Shown here: positions 1-7,278 of the stretch, piece by piece
Layout: each line of letters begins with the position of its first letter
Position numbering within the stretch: the stretch's first letter is position 1
Assembly (NCBI GenBank): GCA_002311315.1
Contig: DBZZ01000078.1
Location: 5,689-23,138, forward strand
DNA: 17,450 nt
From: Methylococcaceae bacterium UBA1147
GTDB lineage: Bacteria; Pseudomonadota; Gammaproteobacteria; Methylococcales; UBA1147
Direction of reading: 5' to 3'
Translations under genes and position numbers: made by a program
Notes under the pieces: model-generated
Databases searched by the model: none
The model's input: the letters and a program-made list of their open reading frames with translations, nothing else
Told to the model about the DNA's origin: nothing

Positions 1-27
1 GCCCGGCCTTCTCTAGAAACTTTCAAA

Positions 28-852
28 ATGACCACCTACGCGATTGGAGACATCCAGGGATGTTTCGAAGAATTGTTGTGCCTGCTCGACAAGATCCACT
101 TTAACCCCGGACAAGACCAGCTATGGTTTACCGGAGACCTCGTCAACAGAGGCCCTAAGTCGCTGGAAACATTAAGATTTATAAAAAACCTCGGCGATTC
201 CGCGGTCACCGTTCTTGGCAACCACGACCTTCACCTGCTGGCCTGTGCACACGGGGCAGCAACGCCTCACCGATCCGATACGCTCGACCCAATTCTGGAT
301 GCGAACGACAGAAAAGAACTCCTTGATTGGTTACTGCACCGCCCTTTATTGCATTACGATCAAGGCATCTGCTTGGTGCATGCCTCCGTGGCGCCTCAAT
401 GGGACCTCAACACCGCCATCGCTTGTGCACAGCAAGCAGAAGATGTATTCCGGGACAAGGAGAGAACGGCCGAATTTTTCGATCATATGTACGGCGACCA
501 GCCCGACCGCTGGGACAAAGGCCTGACGGGTTGGACCAGGATACGGTTTATCGTGAATGCTTTCACTCGCGCGAGGTTTTATGGTTATGAGACCGGTTCC
601 ATCGATCTAAAGCACAAGGGCCAGCCTGGGTCGCAACCGGCCAACCTGATTCCCTGGTTTGAACACCCTGAGCGAAAAACCCGCGACATTAGAATCGTCT
701 TTGGCCACTGGTCCAACCTCGGCCTAAGCACTAAAAACGGCGCTTATTGCCTCGATACCGGTTGTCTTTGGGGCGGCGCCTTGACCGCCCTGCGCATCGA
801 TGACGGAAAGGAAACCATTTTCCAGGTTCGGGGCAAGTGCAGAACCCGATAA
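28..852 (+). CDS. apaH: Symmetrical bis(5'-nucleosyl)-tetraphosphatase (Ap4A hydrolase)
   Basis: Hydrolyses diadenosine tetraphosphate (Ap4A) to two ADP in the cytoplasm, limiting alarmone-like dinucleotides and Np4-type RNA caps. The 274-residue protein carries the PPP-family metallophosphoesterase motifs in order: GDIQG (residues 7-11), GDLVNRGP (36-43) and GNHD (64-67), followed by the family-typical LVHAS and FGHW histidine motifs. Length matches the family (about 270-280). The ATG at 28 puts the first motif at the usual distance from the N-terminus, although no clear Shine-Dalgarno is visible in the 27 bases before it. In many gammaproteobacteria apaG precedes apaH, but too little upstream sequence is present to tell. 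It converges on folA across a 158-bp gap with no clear terminator. Confidence 0.96.
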   Translation: MTTYAIGDIQGCFEELLCLLDKIHFNPGQDQLWFTGDLVNRGPKSLETLRFIKNLGDSAVTVLGNHDLHLLACAHGAATPHRSDTLDPILDANDRKELLDWLLHRPLLHYDQGICLVHASVAPQWDLNTAIACAQQAEDVFRDKERTAEFFDHMYGDQPDRWDKGLTGWTRIRFIVNAFTRARFYGYETGSIDLKHKGQPGSQPANLIPWFEHPERKTRDIRIVFGHWSNLGLSTKNGAYCLDTGCLWGGALTALRIDDGKETIFQVRGKCRTR

Positions 853-1010
853 CCCCGGTCACAATGATGAATCCCTGCCTCGCTGCGGAAGAACGTAATT
901 TCATATGCGCTCGCCCACCGGGCTTTTGCCGGATTCCACCCTAACTGTGAACCGCTGGCCTTTGGTCTAATCCAGTCCGTCATCCTGACCTGTTATTCTG
1001 TACGCAGCGT

Positions 1011-1496
1011 TTACTTACGCTGATAAACTCTGAAACTGTATTTAAGAAAGGGTTCTGTCAATTGCACCAAATCCTCTCTGGATTTCTCCTGCCATTGGGA
1101 AGAATCAACCACGGGGAAATAAACATCGCCGACGAAATCCTTCTCGATCACCGTCAGATAAACCCTTGTCGCCTTGGGCAGCAATTGCTCGTAGAAAGAA
1201 CCGCCCCCTATAACCATGATTTCATCATGTTGAGCAAGCGCCTGCAGGGCCTCAGGAATATTGGAGAAAACCTCGCATCCGGGCGGTCGGTATCTCGGGT
1301 TCCGCGTGACCACCACGTTTATCCTGCCGGGTAAAACTCTTCCCAGCGAATCGAAGGTTTTCCTGCCCATCAGGATCGGTTTTCCCATCGTCCTTTGGCG
1401 GAAATTCTTAAGGTCTTCCGGCAAGTGCCAAGGCAACCGGTTTCCTGCGCCGATAACATTATTGCTGGCAACTGCCGCTATAAGGGACAACTTCAT
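1011..1496 (-). CDS. folA: Dihydrofolate reductase
   Basis: Reduces dihydrofolate to tetrahydrofolate with NADPH, regenerating the cofactor that ThyA oxidises. The protein is 161 residues, as is usual for chromosomal DHFR (about 160). The N-terminal block SLIAAVASNNVIG, then LPWHLPEDL with the catalytic acid at Asp28 (equivalent to Asp27 of E. coli), the GRKTFDSLG and LPGRINVVVTRNP cofactor-binding segments and the VIGGGSFYEQLLP segment are all present. I start it at the ATG (codon at 1494-1496). A GTG directly upstream would add one residue. No strong Shine-Dalgarno precedes it. It lies downstream of thyA on the same strand with a 79-bp gap that holds a parS-like palindrome, so the two are plausibly co-transcribed. 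Confidence 0.96.
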   Translation of the reverse strand: MKLSLIAAVASNNVIGAGNRLPWHLPEDLKNFRQRTMGKPILMGRKTFDSLGRVLPGRINVVVTRNPRYRPPGCEVFSNIPEALQALAQHDEIMVIGGGSFYEQLLPKATRVYLTVIEKDFVGDVYFPVVDSSQWQEKSREDLVQLTEPFLKYSFRVYQRK

Positions 1497-1547
1497 CACA
1501 TTTAAAGCGCGAACAATTGGTCGAACGAACCGGGCCTGATAGCAGCA

Positions 1548-1563
1548 TGTTTCACGTGGAACA
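1548..1563. promoter_or_regulatory. Candidate parS site (ParB-binding palindrome)
   Basis: TGTTTCACGTGGAACA reads as the well-known ParB-binding centromere palindrome: the left half matches the TGTTTCAC form and the right half the GTGGAACA form. The dyad extends to 24 bp (1544-1567) with only one mismatched pair. It sits in the 79-bp folA-thyA gap, about 7 kb from dnaA, where chromosomal parS sites are normally found. The match is direct from sequence; binding by ParB is inferred from consensus. Confidence 0.82.
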
Positions 1564-1575
1564 TGCTCCGGTCAT

Positions 1576-2370
1576 TCATACTGCGATAGGCGCCGAGATA
1601 TGGGGATGAAACCGGTAACCATCAATCAGGAAGTCGCCGTAGGTATAGGAAAAGATATCCAATGGCCTTTTTTTGATCCGAAGCGATGGCAGACCATAAG
1701 GGTTTCTGGCGAGCTGGATTTTAGCCTGTTGAACATGATTATTGTACAGGTGAACATCTGCCCCCGACCAAATCAATTCGTGCGGGACCAACCCGCATTG
1801 ATCAGCGACCATCGCCGTGAGCAGGGCATAACTTGCAATATTGAACGGTAGCCCCAGGAAAACGTCCACCGATCTCATGTTGAACAGGCAGGACAGCCTG
1901 TTTCCTGAAACACCGAACTGAAACGAATAGTGACACGGGGGCAGAGCCATTGACTCGAGTTCTCCGGCATTCCACGCGCTGACCAGCAGCCTTCTCGATT
2001 CCGGCTCAGCGCGAATCTGTTTGATCACCGAGCCGAGTTGATCCACAACCCTTCCGTCTGGCGCTGCCCATGCACGCCACTGGCGGCCGTAAACGTTTCC
2101 CAGGTCTCCGTTCTCATCCGCCCACTCATCCCATATGGTTACCCCATTTTCCTGAAGATAGTGAACATTCGTATCGCCGGAAATAAACCAGAGCAGTTCG
2201 TGGATCAGGGATTTGACATGAATCTTCTTGGTCGTAACCAGAGGAAACCCTTCGTCGAGATCAAATCTGAGTTGCCTACCGAAAACACTTAGCGTACCCG
2301 TCCCGGTGCGGTCATCCTTTGACATTCCATTGACCAGTACATCTTCCAGCAACTCAAGGTAAGCCTGCAT
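1576..2370 (-). CDS. thyA: Thymidylate synthase
   Basis: Converts dUMP to dTMP using methylene-tetrahydrofolate, producing the dihydrofolate that FolA recycles. The 264-residue product has the same length as E. coli ThyA, and the nucleophile falls at the same position, Cys146 in LPPCHYSFQF. Also visible are the phosphate-binding arginine near the N-terminus (DDRTGTGT), the GRQWRAW block, SRRLLVSAWN and the dUMP-recognition segment SVDVFLGLPFNIASYALL. An AGGA stretch about 6 nt before the ATG on the minus strand supports the start. It lies 48 bp downstream of gyrB and 79 bp upstream of folA, all in one direction, so DNA precursor synthesis is attached to the replication gene block here. Confidence 0.98.
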   Translation of the reverse strand: MQAYLELLEDVLVNGMSKDDRTGTGTLSVFGRQLRFDLDEGFPLVTTKKIHVKSLIHELLWFISGDTNVHYLQENGVTIWDEWADENGDLGNVYGRQWRAWAAPDGRVVDQLGSVIKQIRAEPESRRLLVSAWNAGELESMALPPCHYSFQFGVSGNRLSCLFNMRSVDVFLGLPFNIASYALLTAMVADQCGLVPHELIWSGADVHLYNNHVQQAKIQLARNPYGLPSLRIKKRPLDIFSYTYGDFLIDGYRFHPHISAPIAV

Positions 2371-2418
2371 GGGATTCCTGTTCCCTAACCGAACCTGAAT
2401 AGCCTGCTGCTAAGAAGT

Positions 2419-4842
2419 TTAGATGTCGAGGTTCGCGACATAAAGTGCGTTTGCCTCGATAAAATCACGTCGCGGCTCAACCTCCTCACCCATTAGCGTG
2501 GTAAAGACTTCATCCGCGGCAACGGCGTCTTCTATATTGACCCGCAGAAGGACTCGCTGGTTAGGGTCCAGAGTCGTTTCCCACAACTGGTCCGGATTCA
2601 TTTCCCCGAGCCCTTTGTATCTCTGAATATGCTGGCCTTTCTTGGACTCCTCCATCATGTAACGATAGACCTCGTCGAAATTGTTCACCTTCTTTTTCTT
2701 TTCACCGAGGACCAGGCAGGTTTCTTGTCCAAACAACCCGTCAACATCCCTTTTGAACTGGATAATCTGACGATAATCTTGGCTACGGAAAAACAGATCA
2801 TCGAATACTGATGTCCTGGTTATCCCATGCAGTTTCTTTTCTACCTCAATCTCGAAAACCCGGTTGTTCTGAGGATTCAGGCGCAAGCATCCCTGATAGT
2901 CAGCCACCAATAACTTATTGTTTCTTATTAATTTTTTAAACTCCCAAAACCAGTTAGTCACGGCCTCTTGGTTTTCGAGATCTCCAACACGAAACTCAGG
3001 TGCTTCCAGCAGTAACCGGAGAATTTCTTCTTCATATCGGTGTTTGTGGCGGTTAGTGACGTCCACAACCATATGGTAACCGGTGATCAGTGCCTCCAAT
3101 CCCGGCCCCTTGATGGCAGGGGTACTGTCATCCACCCGCAGTTCGGCCTTTCGTAGCGCGATCTGGATCAGGTAATCATTCAGTTCGATGTCATCCTTCA
3201 CATATTGCTGTTGTTTGCCTTTCTTGATCCGGTAAAGTGGCGGTTGTGCGATATAAATGTAGCCATTCTCGATCAGTTCCGGCAATTGCCGGTAAAAAAA
3301 GGTGAGCAAGAGGGTCCGGATATGGGATCCGTCCACGTCGGCATCGGTCATGATGATAATCCGGTGATAACGGAGCTTGTCCAGGTCATATTCTTCCTTG
3401 CCGATGCCACAGCCCAATGCAGTAATCAGGGTCCCAACTTCCTCGGATGACAGCATTCGGTCGAAACGAGCCCGTTCTACATTGAGGATCTTGCCTTTCA
3501 GCGGCAGTATGGCCTGTGTTTTCCTGTCCCTGCCCTGCTTGGCCGAACCGCCGGCGGAATCACCCTCGACGATGAACAGTTCCGAAAAAGCGGGGTCTTT
3601 CTCCTGGCAATCCGCCAACTTCCCGGGAAGGCCAGCGATGTCCAGTGCGGTCTTCCTTCGGGTCATCTCACGGGCTTTCCTGGCCGCGTCCCGCGCCCGC
3701 GCCGCGTCGATCATCTTGTTGGCTATGATCTTTGAAGCGGCCGGGTTCTCCAGTAAATATTCCTGAAGTTTTTCGCCCATGGTCGACTCAACAATCGCCT
3801 TGATTTCAGAAGAAACCAGCTTGTCTTTGGTCTGTGAAGAAAATTTTGGGTCGGGCACCTTAATCGAAAGAACCGCCGTCAATCCTTCCCTCGCGTCGTC
3901 GCCGGTTGTCGCCGCTTTCTGTTTCTTCAACTGAGGCTGTGAGTCGATGTACTGATTCAGACTCCTGGTCAGAGCGCCACGAAACCCTGAAAGGTGAGTT
4001 CCGCCGTCTTTCTGGGGAATGTTGTTGGTATAACAAAAAATGTTTTCCTGGTAAGAATCGTTCCATTGCATGGCAATTTCAACCAGAACGTCGTCCTTCA
4101 TCGCAGAAAAATAGATGACCTCTTCAATTAGTGGGTTCTTGTTTCTATTCAGGTGTTTAATGAACGCCTGAATCCCTCCATCAAACTGGAAAAGGTCCTG
4201 TCGGTCGGTTTTTTCTTCCAGCAAATGGATCTTGACGCCGGAGTTCAGGAAAGACAACTCCCTGAGTCGCTTGGCCAGAATATCGTAGTGGTATTCGACA
4301 TCCGAGAAGATCTCAGTACTGGGTTTGAAATGAATGGTGGTGCCGGTCCCTGAACTCTTGCCCTTTTCCTTCAGGGGTTCAACCGGTTCGCCGAGAATAT
4401 ATTCTTGTTCATACAGATTCCCGTCCTTTCGGATGGAAAGCAGGAGATTCTCCGACAAGGCATTGACTACGGACACACCAACGCCATGCAGTCCACCCGA
4501 CACCTTGTATGCGTTGTCGTCAAACTTTCCTCCTGCATGCAATACTGTCATGATGACTTCAGCGGCAGATCGACCTTCCTCATCGTGCATATCTACCGGA
4601 ATCCCCCGGCCGTTATCGGATACCGTCACCGCACCATCGTTATGAAGTATGATGCTAATTTCGGTGCAATAACCCGCCAAGGCCTCGTCGATCGAGTTGT
4701 CGACGACTTCAAACACCATGTGATGCAAACCAGACCCGTCATCGGTATCACCGATGTACATGCCCGGCCTCTTTCTCACTGCATCGAGCCCCTTCAATAC
4801 TTTAATGTTTGAACTGTCGTATTGCTCTTGATTGTCAGTCAT
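2419..4842 (-). CDS. gyrB: DNA gyrase subunit B
   Basis: ATPase and TOPRIM subunit of gyrase, which introduces negative supercoils with GyrA. The 807 residues hold the GHKL ATPase motifs EVVDNSIDEAL (about 45-55), DNGRGIPV (76-83) and GGLHGVGVSVVNALS (116-130), the transducer, the TOPRIM acidic motif EGDSAGG (426-432) and DADVDGSH (500-507), then a long insertion of roughly 170 residues and the C-terminal RYKGLGEMNPDQLW block. The insertion and total length match proteobacterial GyrB of the E. coli type (804 residues) and distinguish it from ParE. Start at the ATG ending at 4842. The gene begins 18 bp after the recF stop, consistent with an operon dnaN-recF-gyrB. Confidence 0.98.
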   Translation of the reverse strand: MTDNQEQYDSSNIKVLKGLDAVRKRPGMYIGDTDDGSGLHHMVFEVVDNSIDEALAGYCTEISIILHNDGAVTVSDNGRGIPVDMHDEEGRSAAEVIMTVLHAGGKFDDNAYKVSGGLHGVGVSVVNALSENLLLSIRKDGNLYEQEYILGEPVEPLKEKGKSSGTGTTIHFKPSTEIFSDVEYHYDILAKRLRELSFLNSGVKIHLLEEKTDRQDLFQFDGGIQAFIKHLNRNKNPLIEEVIYFSAMKDDVLVEIAMQWNDSYQENIFCYTNNIPQKDGGTHLSGFRGALTRSLNQYIDSQPQLKKQKAATTGDDAREGLTAVLSIKVPDPKFSSQTKDKLVSSEIKAIVESTMGEKLQEYLLENPAASKIIANKMIDAARARDAARKAREMTRRKTALDIAGLPGKLADCQEKDPAFSELFIVEGDSAGGSAKQGRDRKTQAILPLKGKILNVERARFDRMLSSEEVGTLITALGCGIGKEEYDLDKLRYHRIIIMTDADVDGSHIRTLLLTFFYRQLPELIENGYIYIAQPPLYRIKKGKQQQYVKDDIELNDYLIQIALRKAELRVDDSTPAIKGPGLEALITGYHMVVDVTNRHKHRYEEEILRLLLEAPEFRVGDLENQEAVTNWFWEFKKLIRNNKLLVADYQGCLRLNPQNNRVFEIEVEKKLHGITRTSVFDDLFFRSQDYRQIIQFKRDVDGLFGQETCLVLGEKKKKVNNFDEVYRYMMEESKKGQHIQRYKGLGEMNPDQLWETTLDPNQRVLLRVNIEDAVAADEVFTTLMGEEVEPRRDFIEANALYVANLDI

Positions 4843-4860
4843 TCGAATATCTGGTGTTCG

Positions 4861-5934
4861 TCAAATGGGTTTTACCTGTCCACGTTCCACGTGGAACAAT
4901 GTTGAATTGATTCCGCAAAGAGTCCCAAGGCTATTGCGATCCATCGCTGTAATAAAGCACTGCAGGCCCGAATCAGACAGGAAATTCTTCAGTATACTCG
5001 AGTTTCTGCTGTCCAGTTCCGCACAGAAATCATCGATTAGCAAACTAGCAACGATATTCCGTTCGTTAGCCAAAAGCTTTATTTGGGCAAGAATCATCAC
5101 CAGGACCAGAAGCTTGATCTGCCCTCTGGACAAATAGGCTTTACAGGACCGGCCATCGATCTTTACCGCGAGATCCCCCTTGTGAGGCCCTAGATGGCTA
5201 AAACCGAACCTCAGATCCCTTGCGGACGCGGTGTTCAGGGCAATATCAAGTTCATCTCGAGGGTCCCAACCATGGTGGTAATCGACCGTAAGCTCCTTAC
5301 CGGGTAGCATCTGTTGTCCTATACCCTGCATGTAGGGTATCAACTTCCTGATGTAGTCCTGCCTCCTTCCAGCAACTATTGTACCGTATTTGACAAATTC
5401 GCAATCCCAAGCTCTCAGGTCAGGGCGGCTCCGCTCTTTGAGCAGCCTATTCCGCTGGCTCAGGCAACGATTGAAACGTTTCCATTCGGTACGGTAATCA
5501 TCTTCGAGATGGAAAACCCCCCAGTCCATGAAATGTCTTCTGAATCTAGGGGAACCTTCGATCACCTGGTAACTCATGGGAGAAATGAACTGCAATGGAA
5601 ACAACCGAATCAATCTGGCCTTTGAAAAGCTCTCGGTTCCATCGATCCTGATGGTTTTTTCGCCCCTTCGGATACGAACACCTACCCGTGAATCGAGGTC
5701 ACCTGAAACCTGCAACTCTCCGTTTACAACCAGTTCCTGTTCGTTGAAGCGAATACCTTCAGAAACGGACCGGGTTCTGAATGACTCCGCACGAGCAAGA
5801 ATGTATATCGCTTCTAGAAAGGAACTTTTTCCGCTACCGTTTTCACCGAGGATGATGTTGACGTTCGGACCGGGATGAACAACCGCTTCCGCTATATTCC
5901 TTACATTGGTGATTCGAAGCGATCGAAGGCCCAT
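4861..5934 (-). CDS. recF: DNA replication and repair protein RecF
   Basis: SMC-like ATPase that helps load RecA at gaps with RecO and RecR. In the 357-residue protein the Walker A motif GENGSGKS is at residues 30-37, the ABC-type signature LSRGQIK at 268-274 and Walker B LLIDD at 298-302 followed by the D-loop region. Length is normal for the family (about 355-370). It is 52 bp downstream of dnaN and 18 bp upstream of gyrB. A notable feature is that the codons for residues 347-351 (FHVER) coincide with a parS-like palindrome, so the C-terminal coding sequence may be doubly constrained. Confidence 0.97.
   Translation of the reverse strand: MGLRSLRITNVRNIAEAVVHPGPNVNIILGENGSGKSSFLEAIYILARAESFRTRSVSEGIRFNEQELVVNGELQVSGDLDSRVGVRIRRGEKTIRIDGTESFSKARLIRLFPLQFISPMSYQVIEGSPRFRRHFMDWGVFHLEDDYRTEWKRFNRCLSQRNRLLKERSRPDLRAWDCEFVKYGTIVAGRRQDYIRKLIPYMQGIGQQMLPGKELTVDYHHGWDPRDELDIALNTASARDLRFGFSHLGPHKGDLAVKIDGRSCKAYLSRGQIKLLVLVMILAQIKLLANERNIVASLLIDDFCAELDSRNSSILKNFLSDSGLQCFITAMDRNSLGTLCGINSTLFHVERGQVKPI
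4884..4897. promoter_or_regulatory. Candidate parS site inside recF 3' end
   Basis: GTTCCACGTGGAAC is a perfect 14-bp palindrome and equals the inner 14 bp of the 16-bp parS form TGTTCCACGTGGAACA. The outer right base matches (A at 4898); the outer left base is C (4883) instead of T. It is embedded in the last codons of recF, 3.3 kb from the other candidate parS at 1548-1563. Only these two CACGTG-centred palindromes of the type were noticed in the window. Confidence 0.75.
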
Positions 5935-5986
5935 GATTGAACGATATAGGGATGCGCTGACTGAAATCCCCTAAAACCAAACGCTC

Positions 5987-7090
5987 TTACATCAGGGGCA
6001 TGATGACATAATCAAGGTCTGGATCTGCCGGGTTGGCAACCCTGCAGATTTTAGTGTTCTCGGTAAACGAAAGATCAACCACTGTGTTCTGTATATGGCT
6101 TATCGCATCCGACAGATATTCCTTGTTCAGACTGATTTCAAAGGGTTCTCCGACATAATCGATATCGATTTCATCTTCAGCTTGTTCGTGGTCCGTATTA
6201 TCGGCATGCAAGCGCAGAAGATTCTTTTCAAAGCCCAGTGTAATCCTTCTGAATTTCTCATGCGAAAGAATCGAAACGCGCTCCAGCGCGCTCTTTATCT
6301 CTTGCTTATTTATTTGTACATCACGCGAAACCGGTTGCGAAAGTACCCCTTTAAACTCCGGATATTTCCCGTCGATCAGTTTGGCCAGGAAAACATGGTT
6401 GCCAAAAGTCATTTCGATGTTGGTATCTGAAACACGGAAACGGATCAAGATCTCCTCATCATCACCGGTCAGTATTCGAAGGAATTCCGCAATCGCCTTA
6501 CGGGGGATAATGATCTGTTTATTTAGTTCTACCGGTTGATCGAGTTGTTCCCGGTACATTGCAAGCCGATGCCCGTCTGAAGCCACGGCGACAAGCTGCC
6601 CCCGATCAATGTCGATCATTAGTCCATTCAGGTAATAACGTACATCCTGATTGGCCATGCAGAAACTAGTCAGTTGGAAAAGTTTCAGTAGTTTTGACCG
6701 CTGGATTTCAAAATCGACATAGTACTTATCGGTCGAAAAAGCAGGGTAATCCTCCGAATTCAAGATTCCCATCTGAAAATGGCTACGGCCAGCGTGTAAG
6801 TGAATTCGATCGTCTTTTAGCTCAATTGAAAGAAAAGAATTCTCTGGAATATTCCTGCAGATGTCGAGGAATTTTCTAGCTGAGAACGTTACGTCCCCTG
6901 GTCGTTGTATATCTGCCAAGCATCGTGTTTCCAACTGAATCTCGAGATCTGTACCGATAAGAACTAACCAATTATCCTCGGTTTTTGCACGGAGATTGGA
7001 AAGAATAGCCATCGTCTGTTTTTTTTCAATGATGTTGGCCGTCGCTTGCAGATTTTTCAGGAGTTCTTCCCGCTTAATTTTAATTAACAT
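5987..7090 (-). CDS. dnaN: DNA polymerase III beta subunit (sliding clamp)
   Basis: Ring-shaped processivity clamp that tethers DNA polymerase III and other enzymes to DNA. The 367-residue length fits the three-domain clamp (E. coli 366). Recognisable blocks include the start MLIKIKREELLKNLQ, the KFLDICRNIP segment, LNGLMIDI, the VASDGHRLAMYR segment in domain 2 and the end in YVIMPLM, which corresponds to the conserved YVVMPMRL-type C-terminus lining the partner-binding pocket. ATG at 7088-7090 lies directly beside a 34-base A/T-only run. Unlike the common tight dnaA-dnaN junction, 188 bp separate it from the dnaA stop, so it probably has its own promoter in that gap. Confidence 0.97.
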   Translation of the reverse strand: MLIKIKREELLKNLQATANIIEKKQTMAILSNLRAKTEDNWLVLIGTDLEIQLETRCLADIQRPGDVTFSARKFLDICRNIPENSFLSIELKDDRIHLHAGRSHFQMGILNSEDYPAFSTDKYYVDFEIQRSKLLKLFQLTSFCMANQDVRYYLNGLMIDIDRGQLVAVASDGHRLAMYREQLDQPVELNKQIIIPRKAIAEFLRILTGDDEEILIRFRVSDTNIEMTFGNHVFLAKLIDGKYPEFKGVLSQPVSRDVQINKQEIKSALERVSILSHEKFRRITLGFEKNLLRLHADNTDHEQAEDEIDIDYVGEPFEISLNKEYLSDAISHIQNTVVDLSFTENTKICRVANPADPDLDYVIMPLM

Positions 7091-7278
7091 AAATAAATTT
7101 AAATAATATTTATATTTATTATTAGTCGAGTGTATAAGTGAACATGTACTTTAACTAATTGATTAGTTTAGTTTAATTTGTGTACTTTGTTGTTCAAAAA
7201 GACACTGATTGCTTGTAGATAAGATGTGTGTGAAAAAGAGTGATTCATGTCGTTACTTTTATTCAGAGTTAATTCACA
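7091..7278. other. dnaA-dnaN gap, candidate oriC
   Basis: Seen directly: 34 consecutive A/T bases at 7091-7124, next to the dnaN start; four 9-mers that match the DnaA box TTATNCACA at all but one fixed position: TTATACACT (minus strand, 7129-7137), TTATCTACA (minus, 7214-7222), TTATTCAGA (plus, 7259-7267) and TAATTCACA (plus, 7270-7278); and a perfect dyad with 7-bp arms at 7153-7168. An A/T-rich unwinding element beside clustered DnaA boxes is the textbook origin arrangement, and dnaA-dnaN origins are known in some gammaproteobacteria such as Xanthomonas. None of the boxes is perfect, so the origin call is an inference. The gap must also hold the dnaN promoter. Confidence 0.55.
7153..7168. 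repeat. Perfect inverted repeat in candidate oriC
   Basis: AACTAAT and ATTAGTT form perfect 7-bp arms around a TG spacer, in the middle of the dnaA-dnaN gap. The base composition around it is A/T-rich, which raises the chance of fortuitous dyads, so a protein-binding role is only a possibility. Confidence 0.6.

Noticed and set aside
1..27. Tail of an upstream apaG gene
   Set aside because: apaG commonly precedes apaH, but 27 bases give no recognisable C-terminus in any frame.
1005..1022. CAGCGT/ACGCTG hairpin at the folA stop codon as a terminator
   Set aside because: The stem is only 6 bp and no T-run follows in the direction of folA transcription or of apaH.
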